From Piezodorus guildinii (taxonomy: Eukaryota; Arthropoda; Insecta; Hemiptera; Pentatomidae), in assembly GCA_023052935.1 (NCBI GenBank), contig CM041292.1:82470169-82534168 (forward strand): 64,000 nucleotides of DNA. The letters run 5' to 3'. Of the stretch, positions 55,433 through 64,000 are shown in pieces. The notes beneath the pieces are model-generated. The model made no database searches. It was not told where the DNA came from and saw nothing but the letters and a program-made list of their open reading frames with translations. The translations under genes and the position numbers were made by a program. Position 1 is the first letter of the stretch. Every line of letters starts with the position of its first letter.

Positions 55433-56452
55433 GTTGTTATTTTTTTAACTTTGAAAACATTCTTCTAAAAGGGAAGCTGCCAAACTACGTAGAGGAGAAT
55501 AAGAATGACTTGATACAATCCCAATTTCGATGCAAACTTTAGACCTTTGTCTGAGAAAATGATGACTTTTTTATGGTCATTAGGTGATGGGTAATAGAAC
55601 ATTTACGTTTTTCAGCTGTTGTTTACAGAAAACTTAGCGATCATTTGAGAGAATTAGTTATTAGGGCTCAAAGGATCTAAAAAAATTATTTTCGTTTATA
55701 ACTGTTCGAAATCCAGACGATCGCAATCTTTTTCTTTATGTTGGCTCATCCCGACTTGACTTCTTATGCCTTGGCTGGCGAAATGTTTTTACTTGGAAAA
55801 GAAATTTCGCCCCTGGTGAATTCTCCTTGGTCTCAGTATTAGCGATTAAAGCGTGTAAATAGCCAGTTGCTTGCAAAAACAGTATTTATAACATTTAGAT
55901 AGCGGCTGATTCATATAACATGATTGCCGCATGAAGTCACCTAACTGTCCATATAATTTTAATCTCATTTGCATTATCCTGTAACCTGTTTACATCCTTT
56001 GATCGAAGGACGCTTGTTTCTTTTAGGTTTTATTTTTATTTGTATAACTACCACACAGGAGTAGCAGATGTAATACAGTTCCGGACAAATACAATGTTCA
56101 AAGTTTAAATCAATTATACTCGAGTAAAATGTTTAAACAATATATTAAATAATCAGGATAAAAATATCCAAACCCTGAAGCAGTAAGTATACTTAAATTT
56201 CTTGATCTGGATACTCTGTGCATTGAACCTCTAAGCATTCTTTGTCCTGACATTTCTTTTATGTTTTTATTTTTGTAATCTTAATATCATTTTATTTATT
56301 TAATATATTTCTGGTCATTTCTTAGGAATTGGTTTCTTATTTTTTTAAAAAAATCTTTTCCTACTATAGTTATGTTCCTATCGTTTTCTACGGCTGATGT
56401 GTATTTTTATGATGTTGATAAGTAATGAGCTGTATTTGTCTTGATATAAAGC

Positions 56453-56456
<4 letters not shown>
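55433..56456. other. Spacer, no gene seen
   Basis: A short Rep-1 terminal fragment lies near 55690-55735 ('ccagacgatcgcaatc'). Nothing else recognised. Confidence 0.45.

Positions 56457-56482
<26 letters not shown>
56457..56482. repeat. Poly(T) tract
   Basis: About 26 consecutive T, possibly the complement of a retroelement tail on the minus strand. Confidence 0.85.
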
Positions 56483-56487
<5 letters not shown>

Positions 56488-57199
56488 TTATTCCCCTTGA
56501 TGACTAAACCTGTGAAAAGTTGGTCTTCTTTCTAAAAATCGTTGGATAAATAAAATATATAGAAGAAAATAAATATAAAAAATATAAGCCTGATTTACAC
56601 ACTATGTGTTCGTGTATGTATGTGTGTGTGTACATGTATATGTGTGTATGTGTATACACACACGACTCGCCTTTGCTTTGCACGGGCGCAATATAAAAGT
56701 AAATGTGGCACCAGTTTGACTAATTAACAGTTTATAACTTTGCGATGAGACCTTCGTAATGAAAAATGCAATTAGTAACAAAATATTATGTTTGTTTTAT
56801 AACGTCTTTTATTTGTATATGTAATCATCGGCACAAATTAAAAACATAAATTAGTCAATAAATAAAATTGTTTCATTTTATTTGTTTGTTATGTTAAACG
56901 ATTCCTATTCTATTCACTTTATTACTATTTATATTTTATAAATGAACATTCTTTGAATACATTTAAATGTTTAATTTACCTAGTTTTCATTGGAATCCCA
57001 TCAAGTTTATAGTGGAACATCTTTTTTTATGAAATGAGTTAAAAGTAGAAATAATTAATAACTAAGTTAGTTTATGTATTTATAACAACTTTCCAGTTAT
57101 TTTAGCTTACGTACGATTTCCTTGTGCTTTTTTTTCTAAATTCTTTAGTACTGTATCGAAGAATATAACTTATACGCAATATAACTTACCTCATCGCAG
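56483..57199. other. Spacer with a GT/TA patch
   Basis: A (TG)n/(TATG)n patch lies at 56600-56660. No frame or repeat recognised otherwise. Confidence 0.45.
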
Positions 57200-57500
57200 T
57201 ATTACAAACAAGATACGTTCATAAGTTTATGTGCTTATAAGACTTATTGTTATCTTGTACGACATATTTTATTTTATGATTAACTTTTCTAACATATTGA
57301 GCTCCCCAACGGTATATAATACCTCTATATTACTACTCATAATTCAGCAATAATGTTTTAATGACTTGCTTATAGAAAATTTTATTTTTCCTATCCAAAG
57401 AAAAACTAATTGCAATGTTTTTTACTACTTATAAACCTCAAAAAAGAATGGCCTAATTATGCGAAAGCCGTATCAAAGTCCGTCATGTGTTTTGTAGTTC
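57200..57500 (-). mobile_element. Helitron-like repeat, partial, minus strand
   Basis: The reverse complement shares 'gatacggctttcgcata' (compare 'gatacggtttt'), 'gaggtttataagtag' and 'ataccgttggggagctca' with the copies at 1040 and 3685. Both ends are missing or worn. Confidence 0.45.
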
Positions 57501-57524
57501 GGGGAAACAAAGAAGCGCGATATC

Positions 57525-57561
<37 letters not shown>

Positions 57562-58127
57562 TTAATTTCAATGTAATTTCATCCCTAATTAAGAATATAA
57601 GATTAGTGTTCCTAAGTATTTGAAAAACGTGAATAAGGGAAAAAGAACCATGATTTTCCATCTTTCCCAGGCACGTGATCTAGTTGACTCTCACTGAATC
57701 TTTTCTCTCTCAGTATTACTGGATAGTTCACTAGCGAAAGTATTTTATTTACCTCTGAATCATTTACATTTCTTTATAAATAGGATTTTTTGAAATTATT
57801 ATTATTAGTTTTATTGTTGAAAAAAATAAAATAAATAAATAAAGGGAATGAGTTTGAGCAGCATAAGCTCTGTCACAAAAGCAATATTTTCCCCTTCAAG
57901 CCGATTCAATATGTCGTACAATTTATTTACGTATTTATACGTATTTATAATCAGTTAAGATAATTATCATTATCAAGCATTTTTCTATTGTTTCACATAT
58001 TTTCCTTTTTTATTGAAATATATAATCTTTATATGTACATATATAATAATTAGACTTATAACTACTATTTTTATTGGCTAATACGTAAATAAGCTTATTT
58101 CTTAGTATGTTTATTTATAAAATATAA
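57501..58127. other. Spacer with a short TA run
   Basis: A (TA)n run lies at 57529-57556. No gene is seen. Confidence 0.5.
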
Positions 58128-58330
58128 CTAGCTAACACGGCAGACGTTGTTCTGCCATATAAATTATTACTAGAGAATATTTTGGTTTTTAAATTAAAAT
58201 AACGAATGTATTGAGTATGGAGATGGGGTCTATCACAGAAAGAGGACTGGCGCGCCTATAAAAAAATCTTCCTTGTTTATTCTCTTAAACTTTTTAACTT
58301 GATTCAGAAAAACCAATGACCATTACATGT
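58128..58330 (-). mobile_element. Helitron 3' terminus, minus strand
   Basis: Read on the minus strand the end is GGCAGAACAACGTCTGCC, a 6-bp stem with 6-base loop (58139-58156), then eight bases and CTAG followed by T. A short hairpin about 10 bases before CTRR is the known Helitron 3' signature. The 5' end was not found, so the element length is unknown; the right limit given is arbitrary. Confidence 0.7.
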
Positions 58331-58409
58331 TGTTTACATTGATAAATTAAAAAAAAAACGGATAAATAGACAATAGATTATTTTCCGAAAACAAAATAAT
58401 CAGTAAAAA

Positions 58410-58945
58410 TCAATAATTTCCGTTGGAAAGCTAAAGATTTTAGACAAAATTTTATGTTACATCCGTATAACAGTAGTTGTATAAGCTTATTGAGAGTGAT
58501 GAAAAGCGAATAAAACTAAGCAACTTGTTGTATATAATAATTTCAATAGTTAGGTTAATTAATCCAAATGTTATGCTTCTATCGAAACTCAATATATTTG
58601 TTTTTACTTTTTTTATTTCTAACATAATTTGGAGGAGCCCGTGGGTGATGGTTAGCGCGCTAGTCTCTAGCGCTAAGGTTGGAGTTCGAATCTCGATCCG
58701 AAGTGACTCTTTCAAGCATTTAAAATTACAGCTTCTCCTCCGGGTATGTGAGACCCGTCAGCCAACTTATGGCCAATCGCAAAAATAGGCGTAGGGAATG
58801 ATGACCCTGCCCTATATATTCTCCAAAGAGAGTACACCACTCGGCAGGGCCTACACGGCCTGTCGCGCCACTGGTAAATAAAAAAAAATAATTCTGAAAT
58901 CGATTTTAATAGAACAAATTTCGTGTGTTGCGAAAACCAATTTTT
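58410..58945 (+). repeat. Rep-1 right part, interrupted by SINE-2
   Basis: Landmarks 'ccgttggaaagctaaagatt' near 58422 and 'attgagagtgatgaaaagcg' near 58492 precede the SINE; 'gattttaatagaac' and 'tttcgtgtgttgcg' follow it. The left half of Rep-1 is absent. Confidence 0.65.
58625..58890 (+). mobile_element. SINE-2 (tRNA-derived), inside Rep-1
   Basis: The head has TGGTTAGCGCGCTAG (A box) and GAGTTCGAATCTC (B box, 58683-58695), and the body matches 27128-27415. A possible 6-bp target duplication, ATAATT, flanks it. Confidence 0.82.
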
Positions 58946-59092
58946 AAAATACGAACAATATGGATATTGTTCGTTCAGAAATACTAATATCGCGATTAAA
59001 ATATGTGATGGTGAGGGAAGGAGGGTAACGATTCCAAGTATTGTGCATTTATTTTATGCCAAATGTGAAAAAATGCACATTTCGTTTGTTTA

Positions 59093-59107
59093 AATATATA
59101 TATATAT

Positions 59108-59163
<56 letters not shown>
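59093..59163. repeat. (TA)n microsatellite
   Basis: Alternating T and A with one interruption near 59109. Confidence 0.95.
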
Positions 59164-59165
<2 letters not shown>

Positions 59166-60702
59166 TTGCCTAAAAATCGGTCCAGCCATTTCAGAGAGGG
59201 TCTAACTTTTTTTCATGAGATTTTTATTTGTTAGATTTATTTAATTAAATGATCGTAATTGGTCTTTATTTTAATAAATATTCTTATCTATATTGTTTCC
59301 AGTTAAAGACGTTTATCATGGAAACAAAGCCCTTTATTGAGTTCACTTCAATCGCAGGATGAAAACTTGAACTTTCCCAGGCACTGAAGCTCATTGTCAA
59401 GCGACCTGGTTTGAATTTCTAAACTTAGCTTAGCTCGTAAAACAGAAAATAAGAAAAAGGAAGATTAATGTCAAGGATTTCTCAGTACTCAGATATTTTC
59501 ATTTAAGTTCATCTTGACAACTTTCTCTTTTTTTCAATTATAAACTATTCCTTCGCAACACAGGTGCTATTGAATTTTATAGAAAGCGTATATCATTTAA
59601 TTACTACCTTTGAGTTTGATTTCAATAAATAAAAAAAAACCTATCTAAGAAATCAAGGAGTAAATTATTCTTATTATTTGTTTCTAATAGTAAGTTGGTT
59701 ATTAAAAAAATAATAAAACGCAATAATGAAGTAAAAACAACAATCATTTTCTTGCAGTACAGATAGTAAACTTAGCCGCTCAATGACAAAGCTTAGAACG
59801 GTAAAATGGAAAAAAATAGCGAGTCACTGATTACCTGGCCTCAATGATAGAATAAACAGAAATTTCTCTCAGTTATTGCATTACACAAATTTGTAGCAAT
59901 AAAGTTCAGCGGAAAAATTATAGAAGGGTATATCATTCCACTTGCTTCTCTACAAAATTTTAGTCCTCTTCATAATGTTTTTATTAGGTTAAACAATATT
60001 ATGCTTGAGGAAGATGTGATACAAAGTACTGTTATAGTATTTGATAGCTTTTAACCATTACCTGGTTTATTCTTGTTTTTTCCAGATCATAATTTAATAA
60101 GATTAGGCTGAAATAGTATCATGATCCTTAACTTACTGTATGCAGATACATTTTAAAGATTTTCTTATGTTATCTTACCGATTTTTATATATCTCATCTA
60201 ATGGCATTTGATTGATAAAAAACATTATTAATTCACTCTTAACTCTACCTTATATCTCTATTTGCCACAGCAAAAGAGTTTTAAGATCATTACATTGCGG
60301 TTCGCAACAACTAGAATATTCCCAATTCTTTTTCTTAACGAATTAATCTACCTTACAATTAGGTGGAGAGAAATGCTTTATTTATTTGGCAATGCTGCCC
60401 AAATACATCGGTTGCTTACTTAACACAGCATACTTATCAATCACTTGGACATATCTCACTTACATTTTCAATTTTTTTTTCCTATTCTAATACGAATTTA
60501 TAATATTTACAATTTTTTTTTTCTCTCTTTTAGCCATTGACATTATTTTATTTTATTTATCTCTACCACTATATTGTAAATTTAGACTTCTGGTGCGCAC
60601 ATTAAAGAATCAAAATATAATCACATTCACCCATTTAATTGCCATACAGGTGATGGTGGATAATCCCCAGGGAGTCCAAAATCACATTTTTTGCTAACAC
60701 CG
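59164..60702. other. AT-rich spacer, no gene seen
   Basis: No coding frame or recognised repeat. Confidence 0.5.
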
Positions 60703-60954
60703 CTATATCCCTATATCGACACCCAGGTCTTCCAAAAATCTCCTTGTGCTTCCAGGGATCGCTCCGCGAAACCCAAACCATAGACCTCTAACGGTGAACT
60801 GTCTCTCGCCAAATGTCTCGCGGAACTTTTCTTTTACGAAAGGGATGCATTTCTCGTAGATTGCTGACTTTAAAAAAAGCAACGCTATTTTCAAATTTTC
60901 ACTGTAACTTTCTTCTTTAATTTTTTTATTTATGAGATCGTAAAAATAAGGCAC
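60703..60954 (-). pseudogene. Possible retroelement C-terminal tail
   Basis: The 83-residue minus-strand frame ends in TVRGLWFGFRGAIPGSTRRF and then LEDLGVDIGI. Many invertebrate LINE or other retroelement polyproteins end in a similar motif (G-x-RG-x(3)-ST-x(2)-L-x(2)-LG-I). The upstream part is basic and short. I cannot confirm the family. Confidence 0.35.
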
Positions 60955-61339
60955 TGTAGAGGAGAGAAGGTCGAAGGAATACTTTTATAAATAAGCAATT
61001 TTCACCTGAAATTAAAATTTAGATTTTTTTTCAAAAAACAGTCATGAAGAAATTCACTCGATTTTTGTCAACCTTTGATAATTTCGAATTACAGTTTACT
61101 GTAAAGTTTTAATGCCTATATTGTATGTTATTTTGGCTAATAAATTATAAGTGATGGAACTAAACCATAGATCAAACTTAAGATTGTGAATAAAAGATAC
61201 ATTAATGGTTTACGTATATCATTTAATTAATGTAAGTATCAGAGTCTCCAAGGAACAGATATATTTTTTCACTAAGTAACTTAGAGGATTTTTTTTTAAT
61301 GTTCGATTTAAAAACATATAGACATGTATTGTATATAAA
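60955..61339. other. Spacer, no gene seen
   Basis: No frame or repeat recognised. Confidence 0.5.
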
Positions 61340-61825
61340 AACTAATGCGCAAAACAACCGTTTGTTAAAATAAATTTAGCAACTTTTAATAGAAAAAAAA
61401 GATAAATAATTACATTTGAATTTCGATAGAAACAGATGCATGATTTTATAAGCTATTACATTATTACCTACAACAATTACATGATTTTAACAGCTTTTTA
61501 TCATTCTCCATTATGTTATTCAACTTTATGTATACGATTTTTTTTCTAAATCTTTAACTTTCCAACGGTATGTTATACATCTATATTACTGTTCTTTTGT
61601 TGAAAAAAAAAAATATTTTTTCTCTTTTCTTCTTTAGTTGCTTATCAGATTCGTTCAACTTGTATATTTACCGTTTTTAACCAATGCTAATCAGATAATA
61701 TAGTTAATTTTTTCAAATACACAAAATTAAAAGAAACTTAAAATATCTGCATTTGGCACTATCAGAATGAAATCATATTAAATCCCGTTGAATTTAACAT
61801 TGATATAACAAGTTTAATCAAAATC

Positions 61826-62560
61826 GTTGTTGAGAGAAAAAACCTATAAATTTAACCATCTCTTAAAAACTCCTAATTTAAGTTTTAGACTGAAACTACT
61901 AATTTACAAAAGTGTGATCAGACCTTCACTATTACACGGAGCACCATTACTAATCCATTCTTCAGATAACTCAAAAAAGAAACTACAGCAATTCCAAAAT
62001 GGCGTTTTAAAGAAGATTGCAAGAAGAACTACATTTGAAAAAGAAAAGGCAGAAAGGCTTCATTTACTATTTAATATTCCTGAAGTGAGTGAATTCCTAG
62101 ATAAAAGAAGACATAACTTTTATAATTCCTTAGAAGTTCTTCCAAACCCGGTTTATAGTGGGCTTAAGATTCCGCCAGCTCCTCAGAGGTGGCAACACAG
62201 TGTAAGCTAGAGTTTAATAGATTAGCCTATGTCTGGAATGTCAAGATTGAAGTGATCCCCATCACCAAGAGGAATAGCAAATCAGTGATAGCACAAAAAC
62301 ATAATCTCTAACAGAAATATCATTAAAATGTATCTAGATACAGTAAAAGGAAATTATTCAGAAAATATTATAGCAAAACATGCAACTAAATTGGGGTTAA
62401 AAAAAAAAAAAAAAAAAAAAAAAATGACAATCGCAATGCCTCAAATGCAGCGTGAGGCCTGTAGTGTTGTACTAATTTGTTTTTGCAACATTGTTTTCTT
62501 TGTTACTTTAGTTATCAACAATAAAGGAGATAAGAAAAAAAAAAAAAAAGACAGCCACAA
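61826..62560 (+). mobile_element. 5'-truncated LINE family C with two A tracts
   Basis: The insert contains the ORF2 C-terminus, a 3' untranslated region identical in layout to 24592-24780, a pure A run of 27 (62399-62425), then about 108 bases of unrelated sequence and a second A run (about 62537-62551). Rep-1 continues directly after. The extra segment looks like a 3' transduction or a second insertion. No clear target duplication was found. Confidence 0.8.
61827..62210 (+). pseudogene. LINE family C ORF2 C-terminal fragment, open
   Basis: The frame gives SFRLKLLIYKSVIRPSLLHG, KKKLQQFQNGVLKKIARRTT and a C-terminus PPAPQRWQHSVS before TAG. The KLLIYKSVIRPSLLHGAPL region corresponds to KLLIYKTVLKPIWTYGLEL in Jockey B, which places it in a Jockey-like clade. 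It is 5'-truncated after the RT active site, and the apparent ATG is at the truncation point, so it is not a functional gene. Confidence 0.85.
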
Positions 62561-62780
62561 AAAGGTATAAAATGAATAATTTGAAGTGACTCTTCTGAAT
62601 AATCGTTATTCATTGAAAAAATTGCTGGAACATCGTTATACCTGCTCCACTCCTACAATATGAAATTTAATCTTTATACAACTTATCATTTTCGAGTTTA
62701 ACTGACCAAATGCATACAGACCTTTATGCGGGACTTGGCCATTTAGAAATTTTTCAAAATATAATGGCTTCATATTTCAT

Positions 62781-63709
62781 ATAATGGTTAGGAAAAGTGA
62801 AAACATAGTGCGTTTTGTAAATTCATTAGGTTGACGTGAAATTTCAACATAAAACTAAAAAAAAAAATTATTAAAGGTGAAAAAAAGAACTATTATTAAA
62901 GGTGTCAGTATCACCTTTCTCGTATATTTTATGTGTTCACAAGACCTCATTTTATTTATTTAACAGAGAAATAAATAAAAAATAATGATTGGAGCCTATT
63001 CTGATGTTACTGAAGTTTCTCCAACCCCGCGTTTGTGCCTAGAAGAGGTTATTCACGGTTCAAGATGAAAGCTAGATAGTTCGCTAGAGAAAAAAATATT
63101 ACGCCTGATTATTGTTTATATGGCTAGTTCTATATGTTTAAATGATGATCTTGTACTTGACAGTGAGTGAGGGATAATCTTTAAGGATTAAAAGATACCC
63201 TGGGTAAATATTTTTTTTTATGACTGTTCATTTATGGCGTTATAATTACTTAAGATAATACTATTATTACAATTTTGAATTAACCATACATTGTTACAAC
63301 TTCATTGTTTTCAATTATTCGTATCTCTGTGAACAGCAATGTTTCTAGGAGTTTTTATTGTATAGTAAAATTTGTAATAATATCGTATAGTAAAACTAAA
63401 GGACGATAACTGAGCGTTAATATAATAGTTTAATTTTTTTTTAAATAAATTTAGTTGTGATTTTGCGACATTTCTCTGAATTATAATAGTTTATGGTTTC
63501 AGTGCGATTCGTTTTATATCAGAAGGGTACTTTAGTAAATTATTATTATTATTTGTTTTTGTTTTTTGAAGCGAAAGACACAGCTTTGTACACATCTTTC
63601 TTTTGTATACAATAGTCAAAATATTATGAAAATACTTTTTAAAAATCAACAAATACTGTCATAACTGCAAATAAAAAATCAATCTCATAAAATGAAAAGC
63701 TATCATGTT
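62781..63709. other. AT-rich spacer, no gene seen
   Basis: No coding frame or recognised repeat. Confidence 0.5.
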
Positions 63710-64000
63710 CAAGAAACTCCAACCCTATACAACTAACACCATTATTAAAAATCCCTCTCTCATACCACAGTCTAAATCCGTAAAATATGTTGGCTTAACC
63801 TTCCACAGATCTCTCACTCATACTAAACATATTAATAGAAAAAAAGATTCAACATGAAAAATCTTTTCATAAATTTCATATTTACTATCAGCTTTGCAAT
63901 CATTACTTATGCTTCATCCGTGTGGAGCTCGATCTGCTATAACTCGAGAAAATCCAAAATATATGCATTCGAATAATTAACGATTATCCTCGTTATACAA
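63710..64000 (+). pseudogene. Jockey-like RT fragment running off the window
   Basis: Pieces of translation include SVKYVGLTFHRSLTHTKHIN and, in another frame, YASSVWSSICYNSRKSKI, which match the YLGLxxDxxLT...YGxxxW region of Jockey RTs. There is a stop and a frame change between them. It may continue beyond 64000. Confidence 0.6.

Larger units (their letters stand above)
61340..62780 (-). repeat. Rep-1 copy 5, split by LINE family C
   Basis: Minus-strand Rep-1 runs from 'gcgcaaaacaacc' through 'aatctttaactttccaacgg' to 'taatcaaaatcgttg' at about 61825, and resumes at about 62562 with 'aaaaggtataaaatg', 'gactcttctgaataatcg' and 'cctttatgcgggacttggcc'. It is more diverged than copies 1-4. 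Confidence 0.8.

Noticed and set aside
58640..58700. Candidate tRNA genes at the SINE heads (also near 22680, 27140, 36408 and 38255)
   Set aside because: A and B boxes are present, but each is followed by a repeated body and tail, copies are dispersed, and acceptor stems do not close, so they are SINE heads.
1..64000. Endogenous virus, LTR retrotransposon or Polinton
   Set aside because: I looked for viral capsid or polymerase motifs, paired LTRs and integrase motifs and saw none; all RT hits are of the non-LTR type.

Overview
The window is AT-rich eukaryotic nuclear DNA made almost entirely of transposable elements, their fragments and unassigned AT-rich spacer. Jockey-type non-LTR retrotransposons, a mariner of the Hsmar1/cecropia type, Helitron-like ends and several tRNA-derived SINE families point to an arthropod, most likely an insect. 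I cannot name the species. No ribosomal RNA, convincing host tRNA, CRISPR or prokaryotic gene organisation is present.

Layout. 0-8 kb: spacer, microsatellite, two Helitron-like copies, one copy of an abundant ~0.9 kb repeat (called Rep-1 here) and a repeat called R5. 8-12 kb: a Jockey fragment and a SINE in spacer. 12.4-17.5 kb: a nearly complete Jockey element (family A) inside an older Rep-1 copy. 18.8-20.4 kb: a Jockey relic and an internally deleted mariner with perfect ends. 22-25 kb: a SINE, then a Jockey fragment (family C) split by a truncated family-A element. 27-29.5 kb: SINEs, one of them inside Rep-1. 29.66-34.29 kb (minus strand): a full-length Jockey element (family B) with both ORFs intact. 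34.6-35 kb: a fold-back element with a hammerhead-like motif. 36-43 kb: SINEs, LINE relics and a Rep-1 copy inserted in an older Rep-1 copy. 44-45.4 kb: a decayed RT gene of another LINE clade. 48.1-49.4 kb: the one convincing non-transposon gene, an intronless aldolase-like ORF of 418 codons that lacks the Schiff-base lysine. 50-64 kb: more Rep-1, a mariner fragment, LINE tails, a Helitron terminus, a SINE and a family-C copy inside Rep-1, ending in a decayed Jockey RT at the window edge.

How the parts relate. Families A and B each encode an ORF1 RNA-binding protein with three zinc knuckles and an ORF2 with APE-type endonuclease and reverse transcriptase, the machinery for target-primed reverse transcription. 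Stop/start overlap or abutment between ORF1 and ORF2 suggests coupled translation. The SINEs carry Pol III-type boxes and must borrow LINE enzymes. The order of nesting gives relative ages: Rep-1 copies are hosts for A, C and SINEs, so they are generally older, and family B is the best candidate for recent activity.

The most interesting points are the intact family-B element, the catalytically altered aldolase-like gene, the similar target sites of A and B, and the hammerhead-like motifs.
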